Shown here piece after piece: positions 1 through 9,421 of a stretch of 64,000 bases of DNA. The DNA comes from Tolypothrix sp. NIES-4075. Lineage in GTDB: Bacteria; Cyanobacteriota; Cyanobacteriia; Cyanobacteriales; Nostocaceae. The stretch spans positions 248,001 through 312,000 of the forward strand of contig NZ_BDUC01000001.1 of assembly GCF_002218085.1 (NCBI RefSeq), given 5' to 3'. The first letter of the stretch is position 1. The number at the start of each line of letters is the position of its first letter. The position numbers and the translations under genes were made by a program. The notes below the pieces were generated by a model. It was not told the origin of the DNA, made no database searches, and worked only from the letters and a program-made list of their open reading frames with translations.

Positions 1-148
1 CCTCGGTAAGTGTATGAATTAAAACTCCCTTACCCTTACCACCATAAGCTATATCCTCACCTCCTCCCTTTCCAGGGGGAAAAAGAGCCGTCAATGGCTC
101 CGAAATCCCAATTTATCAAGCTTTTCTCGTCTGCTATCGCCAATATAC

Positions 149-1186
149 GTGCTTTTAAATGTTCAAACGTTCCATCTGAGCGCCATCGCTTTAACCATCG
201 ATGAGACGAGCTTTTGGACGCCCAAAGGAGCTAGACCACCGGGATTTAAAAAGGTCAAGAAATACAAATCATTCACTCTAAAACAAGCTGGCTATAAGTT
301 TTTAGGTGGCAATCGAATTAAGATTGGAAATCGGACTTATCAATATTGGAACTCAAAAAAGATAGAAGGAACTGTCAAAACGCTAACCATTAAACGCACT
401 TCATTGGGTGAGTTATTTCTGGTTGTGGTTGTTGATGACGGTAGTAATCCAGATATTCAAGTTAAGACGGGTAGAATCGCTGGCTTTGACTTTGGATTAA
501 AAACATTTCTCACTTGCTCAGACGGCATCAAAATTGAGTCACCCCAATTTTTCAAACAGTCCCTAAATGACATCAAGAAAGCTGGTAGGCAACACTCTAA
601 AAAACTAAAAGGCTCATCCAATAGGGAACGAGCGAGGAAGAACTTAGTACGCAAATATGAGGACATCTCTAATCGTCGGCGTGACTGGTTTTGGAAGTTA
701 GCGCATGACCTAACTGATAAATTCGACATTCTCTGCTTTGAGACTTTAAATCTTAAGGGAATGCAGCGGCTTTGGGGTAGAAAGATATCAGAGTTAGCTT
801 TCGGTGAGTTTCTACAAATCTTAGAATGGGTTGCTAAAAAGAAAAAGAAACTGGTTGTTTTCATCGACCAATGGTATCCCAGTTCAAAGACCTGTTCTAG
901 TTGCGGACACGTTTTAGAAAGTCTTGATTTGTCTATTAGAGAATGGCGTTGTCCCTCCTGTCAGTCAGTGAACGGAAGGGATGATAACGCCAGCAAGAAT
1001 ATTTGTGCTGTCGGGGCATCGACTGTTGGGTTAGGTGATGTAAGTCGGGCTACGCCTGCACTGCAATTGCTGTTTGAGCCTAGAATCCCCGCAATTAAAT
1101 TGCGGGGAGTATGTCAAAAGCTGTTTTATGGTTCAGGCGCAACCATATATTTTTCCAGAACTGCCTTCCAAACTAAATATGCCTGA
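149..1186 (+). pseudogene. tnpB: IS200/IS605-family TnpB (OMEGA nuclease), N-terminally truncated
   Basis: RNA-guided RuvC-type nuclease of IS200/IS605-like transposons. The middle and C-terminal parts are clear: RuvC Asp114 in GFDFGLKTF, Glu198 in CFETLNLKG, a four-cysteine zinc finger (CSSCGH at 259-264, CPSC at 278-281) and the last RuvC Asp in GRDDNASKNI (about 288). What is missing is the usual start: about 90-100 residues with the wedge/REC region have no counterpart, and the first 30 residues do not look like TnpB. No TnpA gene is seen. The reading frame runs past the right-end hairpin (1087-1107), so the last 30 or so residues are probably read-through. I infer a decayed, non-autonomous copy. 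The nuclease core is intact, so residual activity cannot be excluded. Confidence 0.8.
1087..1107 (+). repeat. Right-end hairpin of the IS605-type element (candidate omega-RNA 3' stem)
   Basis: Perfect 9-bp stem CCCCGCAAT/ATTGCGGGG with loop TAA, lying inside the 3' end of tnpB. IS200/IS605 elements carry subterminal hairpins at both ends, and in TnpB systems the overlapping transcript forms the guide (omega) RNA whose guide begins just after the element end. The gene for an SGNH hydrolase starts its 3' end 19 bp further on, so the element ends within about 1108-1125. Confidence 0.65.
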
Positions 1187-1875
1187 CCATTTAAATGTAG
1201 CCCATCCACTGTATATTGAGCATCTAATTGGTTTTCTGAGTCTAATAAAAGAGAAAATATATCTATATATTCATAATTAAATTCTTTCGCTAACTTTTTC
1301 AAGCCGGAATTAAGTTTTAATACGTTATTATTATCTTGCCAATATAGATAAAGTTTATTGTTGACAGGTAAGACACTTTGCACAAATACTTTTGTCTTTG
1401 GTATTTTTTCTTGAAATTCACGTAAGATATTTTTATATTGTTCTAAAGTTGCTGTTACCGATTTACCATCATTGATTAAATCGTTAATACCTATCATTAA
1501 GAATATTTGTTTTGTTTTGGATTCTAATATGGTATTTAAACGATGTAATATTCTCTCTGTGGTATCACCAGAAATACCCCTGTTTTTTACATTCAATCCT
1601 AATAATTCTGTCCATTCACCTTCATCGGTGATACTATCACCCAACATAATGATATCCGATTCAGATAATGGTAGTTTTTCAAATTGGCTTTTTTTATGCC
1701 AATAGTAAGGCGGATAGTCAAAATGTTTACTCTTCTTTTTGGGGAAAATATGCAAAACTTTATTAAATAAATATGAAATACCACCTTTTTTGGCAATAAA
1801 TAAAGCGAGAGCGATAAAAAATAAAATATTTAGAAGAGAGGAAAGTATTAAAAAACTTGTAGTTTGATTAATCAT
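1126..1875 (-). CDS. GDSL/SGNH-family hydrolase with N-terminal membrane anchor
   Basis: Probable membrane-anchored esterase or acylhydrolase. One hydrophobic segment at residues 7-27 should anchor it. The SGNH blocks follow: block I LGDSITDEG with nucleophile Ser81, block II around GISGDTT (99-105), block III GINDL with Asn121, and block V DGLHLNG near the C-terminus supplying Asp and His. It follows miaA directly: its ATG overlaps the miaA stop as ATGA, so the two are translationally coupled. The C-terminal residues abut the TnpB element right end, so the extreme tail may have been altered by that insertion. Substrate unknown; family assignment firm. Confidence 0.85.
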   Translation of the reverse strand: MINQTTSFLILSSLLNILFFIALALFIAKKGGISYLFNKVLHIFPKKKSKHFDYPPYYWHKKSQFEKLPLSESDIIMLGDSITDEGEWTELLGLNVKNRGISGDTTERILHRLNTILESKTKQIFLMIGINDLINDGKSVTATLEQYKNILREFQEKIPKTKVFVQSVLPVNNKLYLYWQDNNNVLKLNSGLKKLAKEFNYEYIDIFSLLLDSENQLDAQYTVDGLHLNGQAYLVWKAVLEKYMVAPEP

Positions 1876-2810
1876 ATTTTTAAATTAAATATCGGAGATT
1901 TAGTTGATTGTTGAGAATTAGTTAAAAAAAGCTGCACTCGCTGCCATACTTGTTCTAATAAATTAGGATTATCTGCATCAAACCACTCAATTTGTGGAGA
2001 TGCCTGAAACCATGTGCGTTGACGTTTGGCAAATTGTCGCGTATGCAAAATTGTTAATTCTTGAGCTTTATCTAAAGATATCTCACCAGCTAAATATTGT
2101 TTTATTTCTTGATATCCTAATGTATTTAACAAAGATAAGTCAGCACCATATTTCTGACAAAGATATTCTACTTCAGCTACTAAGCCATTTGCGATCATTT
2201 GCTCTGTGCGCTTTGCAATACGCTGGGTTAAGTAGTGAGAATCGGAATTTAAACCAATTTGCAAAATTGGATAATTTGGTGGATTCTCTCCTTGCTGTTC
2301 GGAAATAGGGCGACCAGTGACATAAAATACCTCTAATGCTCTTAAGGTTCGCACTGGATCGTTAGGGTGAATTTTTTGTGCTGCAACTGGATCAACTTGT
2401 TGCAACATGATGTAGAGTTGCATTTGACCGAAAGATTCGAGATGCGATCGCAATTCTTTCTGCGGTGCAACTCTGGGAATTTTCATTCCTTGTACAATAG
2501 AACGTATATATAAACCGGTACCACCAACTAGCAATAGTGGACGAAGATCAAAAGAAGCAATTAAGGCTTGTGCTTGCTGTTGGTAATCTGCGCACGTCAT
2601 TATGTCTGTGGGAGCGCAAATATCTATTAAATAGTGTGACACCAACTTTTGTTCAGCCGTTGTTGGTTTAGCCGTACCAATATCAAACTCGCGGTACACT
2701 TGACGGGAATCTGCACTCAGAATTATAGAATCCAACTTTCTCGCTAAAGATAACGCTAACCCTGATTTACCCGTTGCGGTCGCTCCACAAATTACAATTA
2801 ATTTGGTCAT
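1872..2810 (-). CDS. miaA: tRNA dimethylallyltransferase
   Basis: Transfers a dimethylallyl group from DMAPP to N6 of A37 in tRNAs that read codons starting with U. 312 residues, normal for the family. The P-loop GATATGKS is at 9-16, DSRQVY (tRNA/substrate-binding signature) at 34-39, and the LVGGTGLYIRS segment follows near 100. The C-terminal part has the family's RQFAKRQRTWF helix. It is the first gene of a leftward pair with the SGNH hydrolase, with a 4-nt stop/start overlap. It is divergent from gyrB, with a 357-bp spacer between them. Housekeeping gene, nothing odd seen. Confidence 0.97.
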   Translation of the reverse strand: MTKLIVICGATATGKSGLALSLARKLDSIILSADSRQVYREFDIGTAKPTTAEQKLVSHYLIDICAPTDIMTCADYQQQAQALIASFDLRPLLLVGGTGLYIRSIVQGMKIPRVAPQKELRSHLESFGQMQLYIMLQQVDPVAAQKIHPNDPVRTLRALEVFYVTGRPISEQQGENPPNYPILQIGLNSDSHYLTQRIAKRTEQMIANGLVAEVEYLCQKYGADLSLLNTLGYQEIKQYLAGEISLDKAQELTILHTRQFAKRQRTWFQASPQIEWFDADNPNLLEQVWQRVQLFLTNSQQSTKSPIFNLKI

Positions 2811-3167
2811 TGGTCAAATGTTGGTGGTTAGTTGTTATTTGTCGTCTCTCTTATCTGCCTCATCTTTTACAGCAAGGCTTTTATGCTATAATTTTGGAGC
2901 CTTTTCGCTTCTTTTTCGGCTAATGTAATTTTGGCACAAGCGATACAAAGAGCGCAGAGTCGCTACGCGATCACTCATCACACCGATAATATGTTAATCG
3001 CACTCAAAGCCAATCCATAAAGTAAACGAAGCCAGCTACATCCCCTATATAAACTTATCATCTAATTGCCCTACAGTCGCCTCCAACCCTTTTGTGTTAG
3101 AATTTTGGAGTGATTTGACTTTATTTGTATTAAGCGCGAGTTCACCCCCACAATCAGGAGAAATTTC
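2811..3167. promoter_or_regulatory. Divergent miaA/gyrB intergenic region
   Basis: 357-bp spacer that must hold the promoters of both miaA (leftward) and gyrB (rightward). An AGGAGA ribosome-binding site lies 8 nt before the gyrB ATG. GTTAGAAT near 3095 resembles a -10 box for gyrB, but without a good -35. A short stretch near 2950 (GAGCGCAGAGTCGCTACGCGATC) belongs to a type of dispersed sequence common in Nostocales. No open gene seen. Confidence 0.4.
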
Positions 3168-6100
3168 ATGACGAGCAGTTACAGTGCCGATCAGATTCAA
3201 GTTCTGGAAGGTCTGGAACCCGTCCGCAAACGACCGGGGATGTATATCGGTACTACCGGACCACGGGGACTCCATCATTTAGTTTACGAGGTGGTGGACA
3301 ATTCCGTTGATGAAGCTTTAGCTGGGCACTGTACCCATGTGGAGGTGGATCTCAATGCCGATGGTTCTGTCACCGTCACAGATGACGGTCGCGGTATTCC
3401 CACCGATATTGTCTCCAAGACGGGAAAATCAGCACTAGAAACGGTGATGACGGTACTCCACGCAGGAGGTAAATTTGGCGGCGGTGGTTACAAAGTTTCT
3501 GGGGGATTGCACGGAGTTGGTATTTCTGTTGTCAACGCTCTATCTGAGATGGTTGAAGTTACAGTTTGGCGAGATAAAAAGGTTCATGTGCAACGCTTTG
3601 AACGTGGTATTCCCGTTACTGAAATGAAAGTAAAGCCGTTGAAAGAAGCAAGAACCGGAACTTCTATCACCTTCAAGCCAGATGAGCAAATCTTCACTAC
3701 GGGTATTGAGTTTGATTACATCACTTTATCAGGTCGTCTGCGGGAATTGGCATATCTGAATGCAGGTGTGAGAATTATCTTCACCGACAACCGTTTAGAA
3801 TTACTTAAAAGCGATACACCTAAAGTAGAAACCTATGAGTACAAAGGTGGTATCAAAGAGTATATCGCCTACATGAACCGCGAGAAGCAGCCACTGCATG
3901 AAGAAATTATTTTTGTGCAGGGAGAACGCAACAACGTTCAAGTTGAAGTGGCTTTGCAGTGGTGTACAGATGCTTATACGGATAACTTGTTAGGATTTGC
4001 TAATAATATTCGTACGGTAGATGGTGGTACGCACCTTGAGGGTTTGAAGACGGTTCTGACACGCACCTTGAATGCGATCGCCCGCAAGCGCAATAAAATT
4101 AAAGACAACGAACCCAACCTCAGCGGTGAACACGTCCGCGAAGGTTTAACAGCGGTCATTTCCGTCAAAGTACCCGACCCAGAATTTGAAGGACAAACTA
4201 AAACCAAACTCGGTAACACAGAAGTACGGGGAATTGTCGATTCTCTAGTCGGTGAAGTTCTTACCGAGTACTTAGAATTTCGCCCTAGTGTTGCTGATGC
4301 CGTTTTAGATAAAGCCATCCAAGCTTTCAAAGCCGCAGAAGCAGCGCGTCATGCACGGGAATTAGTCCGTCGTAAATCAGTACTAGAATCGTCGCCATTA
4401 CCCGGTAAATTGGCTGATTGTAGCTCCAGAGACCCCAGCGAATCAGAGATTTTCATCGTCGAAGGCGATTCAGCGGGGGGTTGTTTGTTTTTATACACAA
4501 ATATTTTACTTACTGATGGACGTGTACTTACGCTAAAAGAGATTATAGACGAGCAAGAACAAGGTAAAGAGAACTTCTGTTACACCATTAGGGAGAGTGG
4601 CAACATAGGTGTAGAACGGATTATTAATGCCAGACGAACCAAGGAAAATGCGGAAGTTGTAAAATTGACCTTGGACAATGGCGAAACAATTATCTGTACG
4701 CCAGATCATCCCTTTATGTTGCGAGATGGTACTTACAAGGCAGCAGAATTACTGACACCCCAAGATTCTCTGATGCCCATACATCGCAAGCTCTCCCAGA
4801 AAAATGAACGGGGAGCAGGGCTGAATGGCTACGAAATGGTTTGGAATCCATTGAAAGATACATGGATTTACACGCATTTATTAGCAGATTTCTATAACCT
4901 TGAGCATGGTGTTTATCAGTCCTCAGGTAGATGTCATCGTCACCATGTCGATTTCAACAAACTGAACAACAATCCGACAAACATCAAGCAAATGTCGCCG
5001 GAAGCGCACTTAGAACTGCATCGGCAAAACTTGGAAAAGACATTACATCGACCAGATGTAATTGAAAAGAGCCGCCAAATTCATCAAAGTGAAGAATTTC
5101 GCGCTTTTATGAGCGAACGGATGCAGCAAGAACAAACGCGGCAAATTCTTTCAGAACAGGCGAAAGCGCAGTGGGAAGATGAAGTCTACAAAGCTTATAT
5201 GCTTGCTAAGTGGCGTGAGTTTTACGAAACTAATGAAGCTTATCGGCAAGAAAATAGCGAACAACTCAATCAAGCGCAACAAGAGTATTGGAGTGATGAA
5301 GCAAATCGTTTAGCTCAATCTCAACGGGTGCGGGAATACTTTGAAAACAACCCGCAAGCGCGAAAGGTACTTTCAGAATTAGCGAAAAAACAATGGGAAG
5401 ACAAAGATTTATTAGATTGGCGTCGAGAAAAAACCAAGGAACAATGGACGTGGGAATTTCGCCAGCAACGTCGTGAAGCGCTAGAGAAAACCTACTATTT
5501 CAAGACAATTGCTGCTTTGAAAGAAGTAGAATTGCAAATTGGCTGCTTGGATTTGGAAGTTTATCGCTGTTATCGCAAGCATACACGCGACAAATCTATG
5601 CTGCGTTGGGAGACTTTTTGTGATCGCTATTTTCATGGTAATCGCAGCCGAGCGCGTGAAGCCGTGAAAAACTACAACCATCGCGTTGTCTCTATCGAAC
5701 ACTTGGAAGAAAGAATGGATGTTTACGATATCGAAGTTCCTAACTCTCACAACTTTGCTTTGGCAAGTGGTGTGTTTGTGCATAACAGCGCTAAACAAGG
5801 ACGCGATCGCCGAACTCAAGCCATCCTTCCTTTACGTGGTAAAATCCTGAATATCGAGAAAACCGACGATGCCAAAATCTACAAAAACAACGAAGTTCAA
5901 TCGTTGATTACGGCGCTTGGTTTGGGTGTAAAAGGTGATGAATTCGACTCTACCCAACTGCGCTATCACCGCATAGTCATCATGACTGACGCTGACGTAG
6001 ATGGAGCGCACATCCGCACACTGTTGTTAACTTTCTTCTATCGATATCAGCGATCGCTAATCGAACAGGGTTTCATATATATTGCTTGTCCACCACTATA

Positions 6101-6410
6101 TAAAGTAGAACGAGGACGCAATTATTACTACTGTTATAGCGATCGCGAACTGCAACAGCGTTTGGCTGAGTTTCCCGACAATGCCAACTACACCATCCAA
6201 CGGTTCAAAGGTTTGGGGGAAATGATGCCAGAACAACTCTGGACAACGACAATGAACCCAGAAACCCGCACCTTCAAACAAGTAGAAATTCAAGATGCAG
6301 CTGAAGCCGATCGCATTTTCACCATTTTAATGGGCGATCGCGTCGCACCAAGGCGAGAATTCATTGAAACTTACGGTTCTAAACTTGACCTCACAGATTT
6401 AGACATCTAA
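3168..6410 (+). CDS. gyrB: DNA gyrase subunit B precursor containing an intein
   Basis: ATPase subunit of DNA gyrase, which introduces negative supercoils. The 1080-residue product holds an extein of 645 residues, the usual cyanobacterial GyrB length, split by a 435-residue intein. N-extein: GHKL ATPase with DNSVDEALAGH, DDGRGIP and GLHGVGISVVNALS, then the transducer, then the first TOPRIM block IVEGDSAGG ending at residue 438. C-extein resumes with SAKQGRDRRTQAILPLRGK, then TOPRIM DADVDGAHIRTLLL and QRFKGLGEMMPEQLW. The gene needs protein splicing for activity because the intein interrupts the catalytic TOPRIM glycine-rich motif. It converges on ackA with a 35-bp gap. Confidence 0.97.
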   Translation: MTSSYSADQIQVLEGLEPVRKRPGMYIGTTGPRGLHHLVYEVVDNSVDEALAGHCTHVEVDLNADGSVTVTDDGRGIPTDIVSKTGKSALETVMTVLHAGGKFGGGGYKVSGGLHGVGISVVNALSEMVEVTVWRDKKVHVQRFERGIPVTEMKVKPLKEARTGTSITFKPDEQIFTTGIEFDYITLSGRLRELAYLNAGVRIIFTDNRLELLKSDTPKVETYEYKGGIKEYIAYMNREKQPLHEEIIFVQGERNNVQVEVALQWCTDAYTDNLLGFANNIRTVDGGTHLEGLKTVLTRTLNAIARKRNKIKDNEPNLSGEHVREGLTAVISVKVPDPEFEGQTKTKLGNTEVRGIVDSLVGEVLTEYLEFRPSVADAVLDKAIQAFKAAEAARHARELVRRKSVLESSPLPGKLADCSSRDPSESEIFIVEGDSAGGCLFLYTNILLTDGRVLTLKEIIDEQEQGKENFCYTIRESGNIGVERIINARRTKENAEVVKLTLDNGETIICTPDHPFMLRDGTYKAAELLTPQDSLMPIHRKLSQKNERGAGLNGYEMVWNPLKDTWIYTHLLADFYNLEHGVYQSSGRCHRHHVDFNKLNNNPTNIKQMSPEAHLELHRQNLEKTLHRPDVIEKSRQIHQSEEFRAFMSERMQQEQTRQILSEQAKAQWEDEVYKAYMLAKWREFYETNEAYRQENSEQLNQAQQEYWSDEANRLAQSQRVREYFENNPQARKVLSELAKKQWEDKDLLDWRREKTKEQWTWEFRQQRREALEKTYYFKTIAALKEVELQIGCLDLEVYRCYRKHTRDKSMLRWETFCDRYFHGNRSRAREAVKNYNHRVVSIEHLEERMDVYDIEVPNSHNFALASGVFVHNSAKQGRDRRTQAILPLRGKILNIEKTDDAKIYKNNEVQSLITALGLGVKGDEFDSTQLRYHRIVIMTDADVDGAHIRTLLLTFFYRYQRSLIEQGFIYIACPPLYKVERGRNYYYCYSDRELQQRLAEFPDNANYTIQRFKGLGEMMPEQLWTTTMNPETRTFKQVEIQDAAEADRIFTILMGDRVAPRREFIETYGSKLDLTDLDI
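4482..5786 (+). mobile_element. GyrB intein with HNH homing endonuclease domain
   Basis: In-frame insert, GyrB residues 439-873. It starts with Cys1 (CLFLYTNILLTDGRVLTL, block A), has block B with TPDHPFML (the conserved TxxH), block F (RMDVYDIEVPNSHNFALASG) and ends VFVHN, followed by Ser of the C-extein: all residues needed for splicing are present. The middle contains an HNH nuclease signature (HRHHVDFNKLNNNPTNIKQM, then SPEAHLELH) rather than a LAGLIDADG domain. After it come helical repeats with QAKAQWED, QEYWSDEA and AKKQWEDK, likely DNA-binding. From memory, Synechocystis GyrB has an intein of similar size at the same site. Both splicing and homing parts look undamaged. Confidence 0.93.
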
Positions 6411-6445
6411 AAAGTAAGAAGGGTAACTTTTCATCCTTTATCCTT

Positions 6446-7666
6446 CTAGCTTGAGATGAGGTGTTGCCAAGTCGCCATCGCGATCGCCCAATCTTCTTGG
6501 GTATGTATCGCCAAGACTCGCACTGCTGAGTCAGCGGTGGCAATATCCTCATCAACAGGTTTGTGGGTATTTTTTTCGGGGTCAATTTTCATACCCAAAA
6601 ATCCAAAGGCATCACAAGCAGCTTGGCGAATTGCTGGAGAATTTTCACCAACGCCGGCGGTAAACACCAAAGCATCTAATCCCCCCAGACTGGCAAGCAT
6701 TGCCCCAATACCAGAACGCAAGCGATGTACGTAGATATCCCAAGCAAGTTGAGCGCGGTAATTGCCTTGGGCGATCGCTTCCATAACTTGCGGCAAATCG
6801 CTGGATACACCCGAAATTCCACGTAAACCAGAAGCTTTATTTAACACATAATCTAAACGCTCGGCAGAGTAATTTGATTGCCGCAATAGATGAATCAAAA
6901 TCCCCGGATCGACCGAACCAGAACGGCTGCCCATCATCAATCCATCTAAGGGCGTGAATCCCATTGTCGTGTCAACACTGCGACCATTTTTAATTGCCGC
7001 CAAAGAGCAACCGTTGCCTAGATGACAACTGATTATCCGTAAAGAAGCTAAATCTCGACCAAGAATTTGAGCCGCACGTTTAGAGCAGTATTCGTGACTG
7101 ATACCATGAAAGCCGTAGCGACGGATACCTTGTTCTATCCATTCGTAGGGACCGGGATAAATCGCCGCTGCATCGGGAATATGCGAATGAAAACCCGTAT
7201 CAAAAACTGCCACTTGGGGTATATTTCCCAAGCTTTTCTCAATCGCTGCAATTCCTTCCAAAGCGGCTGGATTATGTGCCGGAGCGAGGTTAGAAAGACG
7301 AGCGATCGCCTTTTTCACCTCATCAGTAACTACCACACTAGCACGGTAATCTTGCCCACCATGTACTACACGATGTCCCACCCCGTCGATTTCTGACAAC
7401 TGACTAATCACCTTCGTAGAACCGCGAGTCAAGGTATGAAGCATGTAAGCGACGTGTGCAGGTCGGGAATCAGCGTAGATTTCTTCCTCCAACACCCCAC
7501 CCGTAGCTGATTTCACGTTGATTTCTGCCACACCGCGATCTTGAGTCCACTTAACTTTACCTTCCCAAAGCGGTTCAAGTGGTTCTGTAGGCAAAGCTGA
7601 TTCTGTTATTTCATACAGACAACTCTTTTGGCTGCTAGATCCGGCATTCAGTACCAATATTTTCAT
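6446..7666 (-). CDS. ackA: Acetate kinase
   Basis: Interconverts acetyl-phosphate + ADP and acetate + ATP. 406 residues. ASKHA-fold signatures: VLNAGSSSQK at the N-terminus (phosphate 1), VFDTGFHSHIP, GYRRYGFHGISHEY-like segment with catalytic His, ISCHLGNGCSL, DTTMGFTPLDGLMMGSRSG, and FTAGVGENSPAIR near the C-terminus. It is the most distal member of the minus-strand carbon cluster whose other end is phosphoketolase; the product of that enzyme, acetyl-phosphate, is the substrate here. A 520-bp spacer with a decayed small gene separates it from tal. Function secure. Confidence 0.96.
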   Translation of the reverse strand: MKILVLNAGSSSQKSCLYEITESALPTEPLEPLWEGKVKWTQDRGVAEINVKSATGGVLEEEIYADSRPAHVAYMLHTLTRGSTKVISQLSEIDGVGHRVVHGGQDYRASVVVTDEVKKAIARLSNLAPAHNPAALEGIAAIEKSLGNIPQVAVFDTGFHSHIPDAAAIYPGPYEWIEQGIRRYGFHGISHEYCSKRAAQILGRDLASLRIISCHLGNGCSLAAIKNGRSVDTTMGFTPLDGLMMGSRSGSVDPGILIHLLRQSNYSAERLDYVLNKASGLRGISGVSSDLPQVMEAIAQGNYRAQLAWDIYVHRLRSGIGAMLASLGGLDALVFTAGVGENSPAIRQAACDAFGFLGMKIDPEKNTHKPVDEDIATADSAVRVLAIHTQEDWAIAMATWQHLISS

Positions 7667-7770
7667 CGCTTTTTATTGCCAGCAAGGTTTGTGAGCTATA
7701 ATTGGCGGTTCTCTAAACTGCTTGATAAACTCTCTGTTAAAAGTTTAGTCAAAGGCAAAAGATAAAAGCT

Positions 7771-8086
7771 ATGAAGAAGCAATTATTATTGGCTGTGATG
7801 TTGTTTGCTTTTATTTTTCCATCGTCCATTGCACAAAGCGAAAGATACACGTCTTAATTCTTTACAGCAAGAAGCTACAACCAAACAGAATTTAATTGCT
7901 CGCTAGGGGCTTCTAGAACGGCAAAATAAAAAGCGGGTAGCCAAACAACAGGGTATAAAACGATTCAATCTCCGGCGACTAATTCCAAAGCGAAGTGTTA
8001 AAAAACGCAGTCGGGTAAGAATAAATTTTCTCAGGTTTAGTCCGCGAAAGCTTATTCAACGACGAGTTAGAAGACAGAAAAAGTAA
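7771..8086 (+). pseudogene. Decayed small secreted, strongly basic protein
   Basis: ATG at 7771 begins a clear signal peptide (MKKQLLLAVMLFAFIFPSS), but this frame stops at 7857. The +1 frame continues from about 7832 as a basic, Lys/Arg-rich chain with a TAG at 7904-7906 and a final stop at 8084-8086 (tail ending KLIQRRVRRQKK). Together the pieces would give a protein of about 105 residues with signal peptide and a tail of about 30% Arg/Lys. One frameshift and one nonsense codon explain the break. I do not recognise the family. An alternative is a 28-residue peptide gene plus unrelated sequence. Confidence 0.4.
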
Positions 8087-8190
8087 AAATAAGTATTTTT
8101 TTCTCATTTCTGGTTGTTTGCCTCTGGCAGCGAATGTTGCCGTCCGGACTGCATTCCCAGGTTCTACCTGGGAACGAGGGGAGGGATATC

Positions 8191-9198
8191 TTATGCGGCG
8201 CCGACTTTAACGTTTGCTTCCAGAGTAGATAATCTTTCGGCAAGTAGTTTTTCTAAGCTTTCCAAAGCTTTGGTGAAGCCATCGATACCTTCGGATAGTT
8301 TATCGAATGCCATGCGATCGCTCTTGTGCATTTTTTCAAAGATATCTTTATCCATCGGTGTTTTTTCGATATTCATCTTCGGTGCATTCTTGGGATCGAG
8401 TTTGCGTGGCAATGCGTTTGTAGTCGATTGCAACTCAGTCAAAAGTGCCGGAGAAATCGTCAACAAATCACAACCAGCTAATTCAGTAATTTCACCAATG
8501 TTACGGAAGCTGGCTCCCATAACTTCAGTTTTGTAGCCGAACTTTTTGTAGTAGTTGTAGATTGTTGTCACAGACACAACACCAGGGTCTTCGTGTGCAG
8601 GATAGCTATCGCGTCCAGTGTCTTTCTTGTACCAGTCGAGAATTCGTCCGACAAACGGAGAAATTAGAGTCACACCAGCTTCTGCACAAGCGATCGCCTG
8701 GTGAATCCCAAACAATAAAGTCAGGTTGCAGTGGATACCTTCTTTCTCCAAAATTTCCGCAGCGCGAATGCCTTCCCAAGTCGCCGCAATTTTGATGAGA
8801 ACGCGATCGCGTCCAACTCCAGCCGCTTTATATTGAGCAATCAACTCCCGCGCTTTATTCACCGTCGCCTCAGTATCATAGGACAAACGCGCATCTACTT
8901 CCGTAGACACCCGACCGGGAATGATTTGCAAAATCTTCAATCCAAAAGACACTGCCAAACGGTCAAACGCCATCACAACGATTTGCGCTTGGCTTGCGCT
9001 CGATCCTGCATCTTTCTTTGCTTGGAGTAATGTCTGATCGACAATTTCCTGATATTCTGGCATCTGTGCCGCAGCAGTAATCAGGGATGGATTTGTGGTC
9101 GCATCTTGTGGCTTAAACTTCTCAATTGCCTTGATATCTCCCGTATCTGCCACGACAACGGTCATTGACCGCAATTGTTCCAGTAAATTTTTAGACAT
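8191..9198 (-). CDS. tal: Transaldolase (TalB-like)
   Basis: Transfers dihydroxyacetone units between sedoheptulose-7-P and glyceraldehyde-3-P. 335 residues, the length of the classical class (TalB type). Conserved parts: TNPSLI near the N-terminus, VSTEVDARLSYD, and the Schiff-base lysine in VLIKIAATWEGIRAAE, followed by NLTLLFG and ISPFVGRILDW. GGAG lies 5 nt before the ATG. It sits upstream of ackA and downstream of pyk on the same strand. A second, different transaldolase is encoded at 44881-46026, so the organism has both types; this one goes with the glycolysis/phosphoketolase genes. Confidence 0.95.
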   Translation of the reverse strand: MSKNLLEQLRSMTVVVADTGDIKAIEKFKPQDATTNPSLITAAAQMPEYQEIVDQTLLQAKKDAGSSASQAQIVVMAFDRLAVSFGLKILQIIPGRVSTEVDARLSYDTEATVNKARELIAQYKAAGVGRDRVLIKIAATWEGIRAAEILEKEGIHCNLTLLFGIHQAIACAEAGVTLISPFVGRILDWYKKDTGRDSYPAHEDPGVVSVTTIYNYYKKFGYKTEVMGASFRNIGEITELAGCDLLTISPALLTELQSTTNALPRKLDPKNAPKMNIEKTPMDKDIFEKMHKSDRMAFDKLSEGIDGFTKALESLEKLLAERLSTLEANVKVGAA

Positions 9199-9299
9199 AC
9201 ATACTCCGTGAATGTTGTTTGCTTAGGATTTACTCATTCCCTATTTCTTGACATCCTTCGCTGCACCTTCAATTCCAATTGTGGCAACTTTTCTTCACA

Positions 9300-9421
9300 A
9301 TTGCCCAACTGGGGAGAGGGGGGGAGTGGGGGAGGGGGAGACAAGGAGACAAAAAAGAATTTGCTCCCCCCATCTGGCCCTCTCCCACTCCTCAAATTGC
9401 CCAATGCCCCATTCTACGAGG
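9300..9421. repeat. G-rich low-complexity spacer repeat
   Basis: Spacer between tal and pyk made of runs such as GGGGGAGTGGGGGAGGGGG followed by C-rich pieces (CTCCCACTCC, CAATGCCCC). This is one of many spacers in the window built from the same degenerate 7-mer-like text (GGGGAAT, GGGGAGT, GGGGACT and complements). The short frames across it are not genes. Confidence 0.6.

Noticed and set aside
10..204. 64-residue frame at the left edge
   Set aside because: No recognisable sequence; it overlaps the truncated TnpB start in another frame and may only be a relic of its lost 5' part.
3045..3278. Minus-strand open frame across the gyrB start
   Set aside because: It covers the gyrB ribosome site and N-terminus; no independent signal.
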